A DNA stretch of 30,292 nt, taken from Bacteroidota bacterium (GTDB taxonomy: Bacteria > Bacteroidota > Bacteroidia > CAIKAF01). Numbering within the stretch: position 1 is the first letter of the stretch; each line of letters begins with the position of its first letter. Below are positions 1 through 9,077 of this stretch, piece by piece. Where the stretch lies: positions 1 through 30,292 of the forward strand of contig JAEZEQ010000013.1 of assembly GCA_023432985.1 (NCBI GenBank), given 5' to 3'. The position numbers were made by a program, and so were the translations under genes. Under the pieces are notes generated by a model, which was not told the origin of the DNA, did not search any database, and saw nothing but the letters and a program-made list of their open reading frames with translations.

Positions 1-1046
1 ATAAGGTGCATGTATTGAAACCCAATTTTAGTGGCACTGCAAAAGAATTCTGGACGGGTAAATCTTATTTTAATCCGGGAATCCGTAAGTATAGATTTGG
101 AAATATTCCGGTTACTGAAATCGTGCAAGCGGTTCCATTTCCGAAAATTGGAAAATACAATTACGCCTTTTTATACAGAAAAGCAGAAGCTCTACTTGGG
201 GCCTATATACGAAAATTTGGAAAGCCTGATTTAATCCACTCCCATGCTGCATTTGCAGGAGGAGTTTGTGCCGCGCAATTATCTTTGCGTTTTTCTATTC
301 CTTTGGTGCATACCGAACATACGTCGGGATTGATTTTTAATCCGTCTCAATATAGTCCGTTCGAAAAAGAGCAATACAGATTTCTGGTAAAACATGCGGC
401 CAAAGTATTATTTGTAAGCCATTTTGCGAAGGAGGAAAGTCAGCATAAAATGCAAGTAGAAATTCCACAAGCCGGCGTTTTACCCAATTTGGTCGATGCG
501 TTATTTTTCAACGCGCCAATGAAGTCGGAAGGGAAATATTATGTGTGTTTCGGGAATTATATACCGGTCAAAAATCAAGATTTCCTTTGGGAAGTATGGA
601 AAATATGGCATAAAAAACACAAGGATGCCCGGCTTATTTTTATTGGAGACGGATTCGAAAATGCGCCTTGGTACATAGAGGCTGCGCACTATAATATTGC
701 GTTTAAAGCCAGGCAAAGTCGGGTAAATACGTGCACTTATATAGCCGATTCCAAGGCCTTACTTTCCGTGTCGAAAGTAGAAACCTTCGGGCTTACATTG
801 GCTGAGGCTATGGCTTGCGGCAAACCGGTAATTGCTTTAGACAGCGGCGGACCGGCCGATTTTGTAAAAGACCCTTATGGCTTATTGCTTCAAAATAGTG
901 ATATAACTACATTTATCGAAGCTCTTGAAAAGATAGAATCAAAACAATATCATGCCGCGGAAGAAATAAGAGCCTATGCAATGGAGCATTTTTCGGAAGA
1001 TGTGATTTGCAGAGAACTGGAAACTATATATAAAGATATACTCTAA
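1..1046 (+). CDS. Glycosyltransferase family 4, 5'-truncated by window edge
   Basis: This is a retaining GT-B glycosyltransferase (GT4/GT1-like) that would add a sugar from a nucleotide-sugar donor during surface polysaccharide assembly at the cytoplasmic face of the inner membrane. About 346 residues are visible. The acceptor-side motif HSHAAFAGG lies near residue 78. The donor-binding stretch ETFGLTLAEAMACGKPVIA carries the E-x7-E signature, followed by DSGGPADFV. The frame is open to the left edge and the first visible residues (VHVLKPNFSG) resemble the interior of the N-terminal Rossmann domain, so the true start lies outside the window. The GTG at position 6 should not be taken as the start. 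It is followed closely by the membrane protein gene on the same strand. The family is clear; the sugar specificity cannot be read from the sequence. Confidence 0.9.
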   Translation, partial: KVHVLKPNFSGTAKEFWTGKSYFNPGIRKYRFGNIPVTEIVQAVPFPKIGKYNYAFLYRKAEALLGAYIRKFGKPDLIHSHAAFAGGVCAAQLSLRFSIPLVHTEHTSGLIFNPSQYSPFEKEQYRFLVKHAAKVLFVSHFAKEESQHKMQVEIPQAGVLPNLVDALFFNAPMKSEGKYYVCFGNYIPVKNQDFLWEVWKIWHKKHKDARLIFIGDGFENAPWYIEAAHYNIAFKARQSRVNTCTYIADSKALLSVSKVETFGLTLAEAMACGKPVIALDSGGPADFVKDPYGLLLQNSDITTFIEALEKIESKQYHAAEEIRAYAMEHFSEDVICRELETIYKDIL

Positions 1047-1130
1047 TTCTGCAAGGATGTATTGCTAAAGGAAAAACTGTATAAGAATTATTTTTACTTT
1101 AGTGCGGGCCTAGCCAATCAACAAATCAGC

Positions 1131-2507
1131 ATGCGACAATTTTTGAACGAACCGGGGCATTTTTTTATCAGCGATCATCTGGTGGCCTTGCTCTATATTG
1201 TATTGCTGACTATTTGGGCTAAATGGTATGATACTCGAAAACATGCATCGAATCCCTTTCCGGGCTCGGCTTATTTTTTCAAAGGATTTTTGGTAAAAAT
1301 TTTGGGCTCTTACCTTTTTGCGCTTGTTTATTTTTTCTTATATAATGGGGGCGATACGGCAGCATATTTTCAAAATGCGCTCATTATGAACCGGCTTTTT
1401 GTCGACAATATTTCGGGCTATTTTTATTTAATGTGGATGCCTGAAATAAAGTGGGAAGACTATTTTTTATATTTCAATCACAATACCGGATATCCGCAAA
1501 TGTCCATCAGCTACAAAGATGCCAACCATATTGTGGTGAAGTTTGCCACATTACTGGCACCCTTGGGTATGTTTAATTTTTTTTCCACTTCCATACTCTT
1601 TGGTGCTATAACCTATTTCTTTGTATTCAAAGCCTATAAAACATTTTGCCTAATAGTGCCTGATGCACAAAAATTTCTGGCCTTTGCCTTTTTATTTTTT
1701 CCATCCTTTGTTTTTTGGGGTGGGGGAATAATGAAAGATACCATCTGTGTAGCCGCTATTTCGCAAATTGTATATAGCTTCTATCAAATCTTTATCTTAA
1801 AAAAGCGAAATCTGCTATTGATTGCTGCTATACTCATTTCGGTGTATATACTCTTTATAACAAAACCTTATTTATTGTTTGCTCTAATACCAGGTCTTGT
1901 ATTTTGGGGAGCTTTTGGTTTTATAGGCAATATTAAAAGCAGTTTTATAAAATTCGGACTGGTGCCCCTAATGGGAGTACTGGCATTATTTGCTACATTC
2001 TACTTGTTGAATAATGCGATTATTTCTGTGTTCGGAAGTACGGAAATGGCATTAGAAAGAGCCGCCATTACACAGCAAGACTTAATTCGAAGCGAACAAT
2101 ACGGAAGTAATTTTTACGATATAGGGCGTTATGACCCTTCTATTTCAGGCATGATTCAAAAAGCACCCGAGGCCATAACAGTAGGACTTTTCATGCCTTT
2201 TCTTTGGCAAGCCGGTAGCGCTATTACCTATTTTAGTGCCCTCGAAAATTTTGTACTGCTCTTGCTTACCCTCTATTTTATTTTTAAAACAAGAATATAT
2301 GGGATTTTTACCTATACTTTTCGTAACCCCATTTTGTTTTTCTGTATCAGCTTTGCATTGATTACGGCATTTATTGTAGGCATAACCACGGCTAATTTCG
2401 GAGCTTTGGTGCGTTATAAAATTCCATTATTGCCCTATTTCCTCTGCTTTTTTATTTTGCTCGACAGAGAGGTAAATAAGAAAGTCGGAACAGATTTTAC
2501 TCCTTAA
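1131..2507 (+). CDS. Polytopic membrane protein of the polysaccharide locus (unknown function)
   Basis: This is a 458-residue, very hydrophobic protein with roughly ten predicted membrane segments, and a conserved-looking FPSFVFWGGGIMKDT stretch in the middle. I do not recognise a named family with certainty. Its position beside glycosyltransferases and its topology would suit a polymerase (Wzy-like), a ligase or an integral-membrane glycosyltransferase, but this is inference. The frame is open up to a TTG at 1062, which would add 23 residues. I prefer the ATG at 1131 (MRQFLNEPGHFF) because the ATG at 1057 is out of frame and runs into a stop, and the first membrane segment follows naturally. 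Its last 11 bases overlap the end of the convergent methyltransferase gene on the - strand. Confidence 0.75.
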   Translation: MRQFLNEPGHFFISDHLVALLYIVLLTIWAKWYDTRKHASNPFPGSAYFFKGFLVKILGSYLFALVYFFLYNGGDTAAYFQNALIMNRLFVDNISGYFYLMWMPEIKWEDYFLYFNHNTGYPQMSISYKDANHIVVKFATLLAPLGMFNFFSTSILFGAITYFFVFKAYKTFCLIVPDAQKFLAFAFLFFPSFVFWGGGIMKDTICVAAISQIVYSFYQIFILKKRNLLLIAAILISVYILFITKPYLLFALIPGLVFWGAFGFIGNIKSSFIKFGLVPLMGVLALFATFYLLNNAIISVFGSTEMALERAAITQQDLIRSEQYGSNFYDIGRYDPSISGMIQKAPEAITVGLFMPFLWQAGSAITYFSALENFVLLLLTLYFIFKTRIYGIFTYTFRNPILFFCISFALITAFIVGITTANFGALVRYKIPLLPYFLCFFILLDREVNKKVGTDFTP

Positions 2508-3369
2508 TATATGCCGCCTTTAAAGCATTCCCTATACCCAATAGGGTCAATATGTTATTGGCAGCTTTTTTTAAAATTCCGGCAAAAAAATTCGATTCTA
2601 AATTATTGCGTAAAATCTCGTCGGGACTGTCTGATGCAATACCGCCGGCAGATTCTTTTACACTCTTGTGGCGCCGAAGCTTACTGATAGATATTCCCGT
2701 AGTTTTTAAATATCTTTTCTTGAAACCATGTCGCCTCATTAAATAATGAAAAGTGCGGGGCGTATAATAAGACAGATGTTCGGGGTAACCAATAACACTG
2801 TATTGATCTTTTAATACAAAGCGTTCTATAGCATTAAAGTTCGGCGTTGTGCAATAAAACAATCCGCCTGTACGGAGAAAATGCCTTATACATTCCATTT
2901 CTTCATTGGGATAATTGATATGCTCTATTACTTCGAAAGAGCTAATTATATCAAAGCTTTCTGCATCGAACATATCTTTATGCGTTTTGCCTTGTTGCAT
3001 ATGTATGCCCTTAGATGTGCAAATGGCTATTGCTTCGTCCGAAAATTCGGTTCCATAAATGTCCCAGCCTTTACTTTTTGCCACGGAAGCAAAATGCCCT
3101 ATACCACATCCTATATCTAATAATTTTCCCGTTTTTCGATAAGGTTCGAAGCTTTCTAAAATTTCTTCATAGCGCTTAATGGTGAGGGGACTTAAATAGT
3201 CGTTTCTTCTATACTGAGCATAGTGTTCATTCAACTCATGCGGACTCGGAATTTGTTTATAAAATACAAAGCCCACAGGTTGGCTTTTCACCAAACCCGG
3301 ATAGCCTCGTAAGTCCGTTAAATCTTTGCTTCCACTGAGTGGGCAATTGCTAAATTCTTTCTTGCTCAT
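2497..3369 (-). CDS. Class I SAM-dependent methyltransferase
   Basis: This is a 290-residue protein with a Methyltransf_23/UbiG-like Rossmann fold. Motif I is LLDIGCGIGHF at residues 83-93. The acidic loop near GTEFSDEAI should bind the ribose of SAM. The stretch FDIISSFEVIEHI is the usual motif near the active site, followed by LRTGGLFYCTTPN. The N-terminus (NCPLSGS) looks like a remnant of the Cys-rich segment that precedes many sugar methyltransferases of this group, but it lacks the second CxxC pair. It is the last gene of the - strand polysaccharide run, one base after the FemAB-like gene. It probably methylates a glycan or a sugar nucleotide. The exact substrate is unknown. Confidence 0.85.
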   Translation of the reverse strand: MSKKEFSNCPLSGSKDLTDLRGYPGLVKSQPVGFVFYKQIPSPHELNEHYAQYRRNDYLSPLTIKRYEEILESFEPYRKTGKLLDIGCGIGHFASVAKSKGWDIYGTEFSDEAIAICTSKGIHMQQGKTHKDMFDAESFDIISSFEVIEHINYPNEEMECIRHFLRTGGLFYCTTPNFNAIERFVLKDQYSVIGYPEHLSYYTPRTFHYLMRRHGFKKRYLKTTGISISKLRRHKSVKESAGGIASDSPDEILRNNLESNFFAGILKKAANNILTLLGIGNALKAAYIKE

Positions 3370-3370
3370 T

Positions 3371-4279
3371 TTATTTCAATACTCTCCACCAAAACAAAAA
3401 TCGGCGCAATGGAGAAGCAAATTTTCTTAATTCAAAATACAATTTTTGTTCGGCACCGAAAGAGCGGAAAAAACGTTCAATTCCTTCGTGCATACTGCCT
3501 TCAAAATCGAAAATCAAATTCCTTTCCCTCGATTTTTCAATCGCTTTAGATACCAATAAACTCATAGCGCCCAAACTTCTTACTCCCTCTGAAGTATAAC
3601 TGCTAATATAATACATCGTACTATGGTCGAAAGGCAAAAATAAAAAGGCATAGCCTTCTTGTTGATCTATATACGAAAAATAAGCCTGACCACGAGTCAG
3701 ACTTTCTTTAACTAATTTTTTTAAAATGGGAATATGCGCCTCATTTTTCAAGGTGCTATTTAAATCACATTTTTCAAGAATGGCTAAAGCGAAATCCGGG
3801 TCTTGGGTATACTGCACTTGGAGTGATTTTTCGGCCTTACGAATTTCTCGTCGGATATTTTCCCGAAAATCTTGTACACAATTTTCAAAACTTTTTTCTG
3901 CCGGAATCATATAGGTAACCCTCGGACTCACCACCAAACCTTTTCGAAGAAAAGGCAAAGGATCCGTTACTCGGGTCGAGACCTGTAAATGAACATTGGG
4001 AGGCAAAAGGTCGAGCGCATCGCTGGTCCATTTTTGAATATCGCTTAAAACATTCGAAGATTTATCCGAAAGAGAATGGAAATTAGGTCCTAAATATTGA
4101 GTTAAAGCAGGCATATACACCTGATTTCGATTCGCGACATACACAAATACATTATCGCAGCGTTGATCCGGAGACCAAACTTCCCAATTTTCTCCGGCCA
4201 CTATATCAAGCCAAAAAGGTCGAAAATACAATGGAGTATAATCGTGACTTGCGTTGATATAAGTCGCCTTGAAATTCAT
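3371..4279 (-). CDS. FemAB/GNAT-fold acyltransferase-like protein
   Basis: This 302-residue protein belongs to the FemAB-like branch of the GNAT fold (Acetyltransf_6/BioF2-like). Visible hallmarks are the basic helix NIRREIRKAEKS around residues 140-150, the strand pair AYFSYIDQQEGYAFLFLPFD followed by YYISSYTSEGVRSLGAMSLLVSKAIE (acyl-CoA or aminoacyl donor region), and the C-terminal IFDFEGSMHEGIERFFRSFGAEQ, typical of the family. In polysaccharide loci such proteins acylate an amino sugar or attach an amino acid. The donor and acceptor here are unknown. The start ATG at 4279 is 14 bases after the family 4 glycosyltransferase stop, and its own stop is followed after one base by the next gene's start, so these genes are very likely cotranscribed. 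Confidence 0.8.
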   Translation of the reverse strand: MNFKATYINASHDYTPLYFRPFWLDIVAGENWEVWSPDQRCDNVFVYVANRNQVYMPALTQYLGPNFHSLSDKSSNVLSDIQKWTSDALDLLPPNVHLQVSTRVTDPLPFLRKGLVVSPRVTYMIPAEKSFENCVQDFRENIRREIRKAEKSLQVQYTQDPDFALAILEKCDLNSTLKNEAHIPILKKLVKESLTRGQAYFSYIDQQEGYAFLFLPFDHSTMYYISSYTSEGVRSLGAMSLLVSKAIEKSRERNLIFDFEGSMHEGIERFFRSFGAEQKLYFELRKFASPLRRFLFWWRVLK

Positions 4280-4293
4280 GCCTAAAAGTACTA

Positions 4294-5553
4294 TTAATTT
4301 ATTTCTCTGATATAATTTGCCAGAACTTTCGTTTGATTTCTGCGTGAATACAACGATGATTTTGAAAGATTCGGTTTAAAAAAAGAATAGTCAAAATTTG
4401 AATTAAAATAATGCTGCATAAATTTTTTCCAGTCCTCTGGTGTTTCGAAGGCAAGTCCCGAATTTGTTTCAGAAATAATATGGAAATATTCACTTTCGTC
4501 TTTATCCCACAATAAAATGGGTTTATTTTGTTGTATATAATCAAATAATTTCACCGGAATTTGACCTGCAAATCCCGAGTAACTGCTCATGAGAAAAAAA
4601 TGACATTTTTGGAACAAAACCTCGAGCTCATGTGATTTTAAGAATGAATGAACAACAAACAAATCGGGCCATTTTTGTGCATATGCACGAATCCGTTTCC
4701 CTTCCATAGGATTGAGGTCAATCCCCGCCCAATGAAGTTGAATGGGGTTTCCTTCTTTATAAAGCGAAATGGCTGCTTCCAGATAAGGTTCTAAATGTTG
4801 ATTTTTATATATAGTTCCTATATAAAGCAGTATGATTTTATCCGTATTTGGATTGGGATGAAAAGGTTTGATTTCGCCATTAAAACCATTTAAAATAGTT
4901 TTATATGATTTGCCTACATATTTAGAGATGCTTTCGCCTGAATTTTTGGATGTTGCCAAAATAGTATGCGCATTAGAAGTCCATTTTTTTTCTGCCCATT
5001 TGTCTAAAATTCTCAGCAAAAAAGAAGCATTTTTTTTATGCAAAGGGTGCGTAGTCCACTCATCTCTAAAATCCGGAATCCATTTTAAATCCGGGAATTT
5101 CTTCTTTAATCTGTAGCCAATAAAAAAAGATTGAAATGGTTTTCCTGAAATAATTAAAGTATCTATATCAGGATTGTTTTTAAGCATTTCAATGGCTTTT
5201 TTATAAAAAGAGAGATGCGTTTTATTGGCTGAAATGAAAAAATAAGACAAAAAAATCTCCACAAAAGTGAGCGCTTTTCTGAGCAAAGGCCATCTGTTTT
5301 TTTGGTGGAGGCGATCGCGTAAAGAATAAACAAAAGGCAATTGATAGAGTTCGTGCGTGTTTTCTTTTTGGTGTTTATAGCTATTATCAATGACCTTATC
5401 CGTAATTTCGGCCTGATTGGGATTCCAGTTACGTGTAATGACAATGGGATAAATACCCGATTCGTGCAAATGTTCGGCCCATGCTGCAATGCGTTTACCA
5501 CCAACAAAAAATGAAGGAGGATAAAAATAGGATATGATAAGAATCTTTTTCAC
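4294..5553 (-). CDS. Glycosyltransferase family 4
   Basis: This is a GT-B fold glycosyltransferase of about 419 residues. The N-terminal ILIISYFYPPSFFVGGKRIAAWAEHLHESG is the classical first Rossmann strand and glycine loop of GT4 enzymes. The second domain begins near KIILLYIGTIYKNQHLEPYLEAA, and GFAGQIPVKLFDYIQQNKPIL replaces the more usual E-x7-E segment, so the donor-site acidic pair is atypical. I place the start at the GTG at 5553; a TTG at 5556 directly abuts the stop codon of the family 2 glycosyltransferase upstream. No ATG lies nearby. The near-zero spacing implies translational coupling. It is a cytoplasmic, membrane-associated enzyme of the polysaccharide locus with unknown specificity. 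Confidence 0.85.
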   Translation of the reverse strand: MKKILIISYFYPPSFFVGGKRIAAWAEHLHESGIYPIVITRNWNPNQAEITDKVIDNSYKHQKENTHELYQLPFVYSLRDRLHQKNRWPLLRKALTFVEIFLSYFFISANKTHLSFYKKAIEMLKNNPDIDTLIISGKPFQSFFIGYRLKKKFPDLKWIPDFRDEWTTHPLHKKNASFLLRILDKWAEKKWTSNAHTILATSKNSGESISKYVGKSYKTILNGFNGEIKPFHPNPNTDKIILLYIGTIYKNQHLEPYLEAAISLYKEGNPIQLHWAGIDLNPMEGKRIRAYAQKWPDLFVVHSFLKSHELEVLFQKCHFFLMSSYSGFAGQIPVKLFDYIQQNKPILLWDKDESEYFHIISETNSGLAFETPEDWKKFMQHYFNSNFDYSFFKPNLSKSSLYSRRNQTKVLANYIREIN

Positions 5554-5556
5554 CAA

Positions 5557-6435
5557 TTAAGATTTAAGCAATACATGGATATAAGATTTTAAAATATAAA
5601 TAAAATCAAATTTATACCTCATACTCTCTTTTAGAATCGTATAGGCTATATCCCATTGTTTATTTATTCGAGCCTGATAAAAATACATTTGATGTTTTTT
5701 ATAGACATAATCCATTAATATGGGTTTGTATTTCTCACTAGGGAATAAGTCGGCATATTCTAATAAATCGAATACCACCCTTGTATAATTACGAACATTG
5801 CTCATTTTCACTTCTGCCAAACCTTGTTGAACCGTAGAGCCTTCGTGTATAAGCATATGTATTACCGCATTGCTTTCGATGACAGGATAAAGAGAAAGGA
5901 GCCGCAAAAACAAATGAGTGTCTTCCCATGGTTCCATTGTCGACTTAAAACGGTGCTTAACCAATAAACTTCTATGCACGCATTGATCCGTAAAAATAAC
6001 TTCTCCCGCCTTTAAAATACTATCCGCCGTATCTGTGGACTTTAGCTGGCGAGTATATTTATATTCACCCGATACTTTATATTTTCTTCGGGTGGAATAA
6101 ATAGCAGGTCGATAATTATTTGATTTAATTGTCTTGTGTAATTCTTCTAAAAAATTGCTCGGTATAGTATCGTCACTATCAATAAAAACAATAAATTCAC
6201 CTGTAGCATGATCGATTCCATTATTTCGTGCGGCACTGCGTTCAGCATTATTTTGATAAATATACTTAATGCGTTCATCTTGAAATGACAAGACCACCTG
6301 TTTGGTATTATCCGCACTTCCATCATCTACCAATATGAATTCCCATTCAGGATAACTCTGTACAAGCACATCATTAATGAGAATCGAAATTAAATCAGCT
6401 CTATTATATGTAGGGGTTATGATACTAAATTTCAT
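5557..6435 (-). CDS. Glycosyltransferase family 2 (GT-A)
   Basis: This 292-residue inverting GT-A glycosyltransferase begins with SIITPTYNRADLI, the nucleotide-binding start of family 2. DDGSADNT at residues 37-44 and FIDSDD at 84-89 (the DxD-type metal and sugar-nucleotide site) are intact. The QSYPEWEFILVDDGS and ERSAARNNGI segments are also typical. No membrane segment is obvious, so it probably works as a soluble or peripheral enzyme adding one sugar to the repeat unit. The gene sits between a methyltransferase-like gene (5-base gap) and the GT4 gene (no gap). ATG at 6435 is the natural start. Donor and linkage are unknown. Confidence 0.92.
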   Translation of the reverse strand: MKFSIITPTYNRADLISILINDVLVQSYPEWEFILVDDGSADNTKQVVLSFQDERIKYIYQNNAERSAARNNGIDHATGEFIVFIDSDDTIPSNFLEELHKTIKSNNYRPAIYSTRRKYKVSGEYKYTRQLKSTDTADSILKAGEVIFTDQCVHRSLLVKHRFKSTMEPWEDTHLFLRLLSLYPVIESNAVIHMLIHEGSTVQQGLAEVKMSNVRNYTRVVFDLLEYADLFPSEKYKPILMDYVYKKHQMYFYQARINKQWDIAYTILKESMRYKFDFIYILKSYIHVLLKS

Positions 6436-6440
6436 ATTAG

Positions 6441-7085
6441 TTATTTTATTGGCTCCAAAATTATAATATCCAATTCTACTCTAAAATTATAATTAGGGAA
6501 CAGCTCTAAACACATTGATCTTACTTCATCTTTAGTTGGATAATCACTTGTTCCATCGAATAACCTTGCATCATCAATGAGTACTATATGTTGTTTATTA
6601 TATTCCGCAATATGTTTTAATTCTTTCCGAATGGGGGTTACCAATTCGCCTTTGGAAGTAATACTTGTGAAATCGTAATGTCCATCTAACCAAAATAAAG
6701 ATTTCTTATTCAGGGTAGGCAACAAATTGGCTAAAACCTCGCCACTATCACCATGTAAGATTTTAATTTCCGGGAATGCACTAAATTGTTTTACATTAAA
6801 AGCATAGAGTTCATCATTAAGTTCGATGGAATAAATCTCTTCAAAATGCCCTTGCATTCTTTTAACGGTTTGTCCTTTATGCGTTCCTGATTCAACAAAA
6901 ATGGGAGCTTGACAACTTCTAGCAATCGACAAAATAAAATTTGCTTTTATACTATTTGGAGCGGGCATTGGCTTTCCATTTTCAATCCAAGAAGCCACTA
7001 AAGACTTTTCGGCTTGTTCATTTTTATAATTCCAATACCCATCTTTGATAAACTGTGGGATAAAAGCCTTTATAATTGATTTCAT
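6441..7085 (-). CDS. Probable SAM-dependent methyltransferase-like protein
   Basis: This is a protein of about 214 residues with a Rossmann-type pattern. FVESGTHKGQTVKRM looks like SAM motif I, IYSIELNDEL supplies the acidic residue after strand 2, and SLFWLDGHYD and HIVLIDDARLF follow as later strands. The pattern resembles the TylF/Methyltransf_24-like group, but the family match is by eye only. The ATG at 7085 overlaps the stop of the fucosyltransferase gene in a TAATG arrangement, which decides the start against an upstream TTG at 7094. It may methylate a sugar of the surface glycan. A fold-level assignment is reasonable; a substrate is not. Confidence 0.6.
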   Translation of the reverse strand: MKSIIKAFIPQFIKDGYWNYKNEQAEKSLVASWIENGKPMPAPNSIKANFILSIARSCQAPIFVESGTHKGQTVKRMQGHFEEIYSIELNDELYAFNVKQFSAFPEIKILHGDSGEVLANLLPTLNKKSLFWLDGHYDFTSITSKGELVTPIRKELKHIAEYNKQHIVLIDDARLFDGTSDYPTKDEVRSMCLELFPNYNFRVELDIIILEPIK

Positions 7086-7921
7086 TATATACAATTTATA
7101 TTTAAAAAGTCACTTCTCTTTATTTCCAATTCTCCTTTAACGCGCAATAATTTTGAATGGCCCAAATAACCGGCAATCAAACTGAAAGTGCTAGGAACAC
7201 CAACAATATAGGCGCACTTACTCAACAAGAATAAATCTGTTACAAAATCTGAATTGGATATAAAAACGCTTTCAAATTTATTAAATTCCTCTGGTAATTT
7301 TTCATCCGAACAAATTATCATATTTGTATGTGGGAATTCTTCTTGAATCCTTTCAATCAATTTCAAATAATAGTCAAACTCAAAATAATACTTTCCACCT
7401 AAAAAGTCCTTATAATCTCCTCTTCTTATATGCAGTCCGATGGTCTCTTTTTGAGAATCCAATTGCTTTAAAAAAGCAGATATTTTTTCCTCAATAGCTG
7501 CGTTCGGTCTAAATAATTGTTGAACCCATGGTCGATCATGAGCGTTTAATTTTTCAGATCTAAACAACCACCCATCCGGAAAAACATAATTTGTCGTTGG
7601 AAAATTTTCTTCTAAAACACAGGTCTTTTCTTGCATATCAAATTTCTGACGTATATCCCAAATAGTAATAAATCGAGAAAGCATAGGGCCAAAACGGTAT
7701 CCAAGTGCTCTATAAAACTTATGAATTGGAGATAACTTCGTAAACCTTATTCCGCTTTTCTCTAAGGACTTAAGCGAACTTTCATTAAAAAGAGTTTTGT
7801 ACTCTTCGAAGTTCGAAATATATAATTTATGCTGATGATCTAAGGCATATTTAATAAAATGAGTAATCAAGATTACACGATTTCCTAATTGGCCATATTT
7901 ATTGTGTAAAACTATCTTCAT
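7085..7921 (-). CDS. Alpha-1,2-fucosyltransferase-like protein (GT11)
   Basis: This is a 278-residue protein with the family 11 fucosyltransferase signature HIRRGDY at residues 164-170 (the HxRRxD motif that binds the GDP-fucose phosphate). The N-terminal GQLGNRVILITHFIKYALDH is the second conserved region. FISNSDFVTDLFLLSKCAYIVGVPSTFSLIAGYLG is the third, in which the usual serine-rich SNSTFSWWAA is changed to GVPSTFSLIAG. It would transfer fucose from GDP-fucose to a galactose-like acceptor in the cytoplasm, capping or branching the glycan. The ATG at 7921 overlaps the stop of the gene upstream as TAATG. Transfer of another deoxyhexose is possible because the third motif departs from the consensus. 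Confidence 0.82.
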   Translation of the reverse strand: MKIVLHNKYGQLGNRVILITHFIKYALDHQHKLYISNFEEYKTLFNESSLKSLEKSGIRFTKLSPIHKFYRALGYRFGPMLSRFITIWDIRQKFDMQEKTCVLEENFPTTNYVFPDGWLFRSEKLNAHDRPWVQQLFRPNAAIEEKISAFLKQLDSQKETIGLHIRRGDYKDFLGGKYYFEFDYYLKLIERIQEEFPHTNMIICSDEKLPEEFNKFESVFISNSDFVTDLFLLSKCAYIVGVPSTFSLIAGYLGHSKLLRVKGELEIKRSDFLNINCI

Positions 7922-8727
7922 TACTTTTTATTCAGCCGAAACATTATAAAGTAAAACATAGATGGGAACAAACTTATAAATCGTTTCCATGGCCCATTTT
8001 TTAACCTTGCATGCTTATTCAATACAATATACCAATTATACTCCCAATTCAAATAATAGTAATCTTGTGCATATTTATTCTCCACAGGTCCGGCAAATCC
8101 GGGCATTAAATATGCATATTCACCTTTAACATAATCCACTTGCTTTTCATTCAAATAGGGCCTAAATCCACTTGCATGCACGTGGGTGATGACTATACTA
8201 AAAGAAGGATTCAAGACTTTGTATCCGGTTTTTTTTAATTCATAAGCCAATCGATTATCGCAACCCGGTTTGCCCATAGGGAAATCACCAATGGATTTAT
8301 CCAAATCGCTTGTGAAAATCCATGCATCCTGGCTATGATATTTTAAAAAGAACTTTTTAGATCCATCCGCCTGTAAATCCCATCTGGTTAAAGCATATAT
8401 CTCATTCTTATAAATATTTTTTGCTTTTTCTAAAGTCGCATCAAAATAGATATCCGAATTAGCCAAAATACGTATTGTATTATCCCGTTTTTGCTTTGCA
8501 GTTTCGGCAAATATTTGTGCAAAAGTAGGTCTTGGAACACTGTGTATATGCGTTAATTTAGGATGCTCGAAGGGTATTGCTTTTTCTTCGTTGATTAATA
8601 CGACTTTACTTATGAGCGGATTTTCTAGATTTTTGCGCAGGCAATACAAATTCTCCTCATTCCTTTCCGCATGTGGCGATATATAATAAGGGGTATATAA
8701 AATAAATTCTTTATGTGATTCTCCCAT
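7921..8727 (-). CDS. GT-A-like putative glycosyltransferase of the polysaccharide locus
   Basis: This is a protein of about 268 residues. ILYTPYYISPHAERNEENLYCLRKNLENPLISKVVLINEE resembles the start of a GT-A fold, and ILANSDIYFD carries a DxD-like motif. YHSQDAWIF and PGCDNRLAYELKKTGYKVLNPS resemble the acceptor region of uncharacterised bacterial glycosyltransferases. I do not recognise a named family, so the function is inferred from motif and context. I choose the ATG at 8727, inside the island's left direct repeat; a TTG at 8736 also exists. In the inferred island-free state this ATG would lie one base after the TAG stop of the LolE-like gene, so the island now separates it from its original upstream transcription unit. 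Confidence 0.65.
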   Translation of the reverse strand: MGESHKEFILYTPYYISPHAERNEENLYCLRKNLENPLISKVVLINEEKAIPFEHPKLTHIHSVPRPTFAQIFAETAKQKRDNTIRILANSDIYFDATLEKAKNIYKNEIYALTRWDLQADGSKKFFLKYHSQDAWIFTSDLDKSIGDFPMGKPGCDNRLAYELKKTGYKVLNPSFSIVITHVHASGFRPYLNEKQVDYVKGEYAYLMPGFAGPVENKYAQDYYYLNWEYNWYIVLNKHARLKNGPWKRFISLFPSMFYFIMFRLNKK

Positions 8728-8752
8728 CCTACTCAAACCGTATTGCTTTTAT
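8713..8752. repeat. Left 40-bp direct repeat flanking the cassette island
   Basis: These 40 bases recur at 19978-20017 with one difference (A at 8718, T at 19983); 8719-8752 is a perfect 34-base match. Read on the - strand, the repeat carries the last codons of the LolE-like permease (IKAIRFE, TAG) and the first codons of the gene starting at 8727. The island lies exactly between the two copies, like the duplicated att core of an integrative element. It is far too long to be a transposon target duplication. Confidence 0.9.
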
Positions 8753-9077
8753 AGTGTCCCAAAAAAGTGGCTAAGGTCATGGTAATTATGAAATTTGATT
8801 TGGGCATAAAACTTTATAAAATATGGACATTACACAAGAACAAATTACAACAATTTTAAGCGACTTTTCAAGTTAAAAAGAAAATTGTTATGAAACTATT
8901 TTAATGCGAACTTGAATCGTTCCTGCGATCAAACATTTCTGTTCATCATTTAATAATACAGTTGGTCAGATCGCCCTAAACCTTTTTGACTGTTGCTTGG
9001 GTGCTAATTAAGCTTTAAATAGGTCCATTTTCTGTTTAGAGTTTGTTGTTTGGTTGTGTCGGGCACATAAAGATTGC
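8753..9077. other. Left island margin, no intact gene; possible transposase remnant
   Basis: No intact gene is visible here. Just inside the left direct repeat the sequence begins AGTGTCCCAAAAAAGTGG, which looks like an insertion-sequence end. From about 8823 a short + strand frame reads MDITQEQITTILSDFSS before a stop; it resembles the start of some transposases but I cannot confirm a family. The rest is AT-rich and full of stops. I read it as decayed mobile-element DNA or the truncated end of the cassette array. Confidence 0.35.

Noticed and set aside
6..1046. GTG at position 6 as the start of the first glycosyltransferase
   Set aside because: The frame is open to the window edge and the protein would lack the first strand of the GT-B N-terminal domain, so the gene is treated as truncated.
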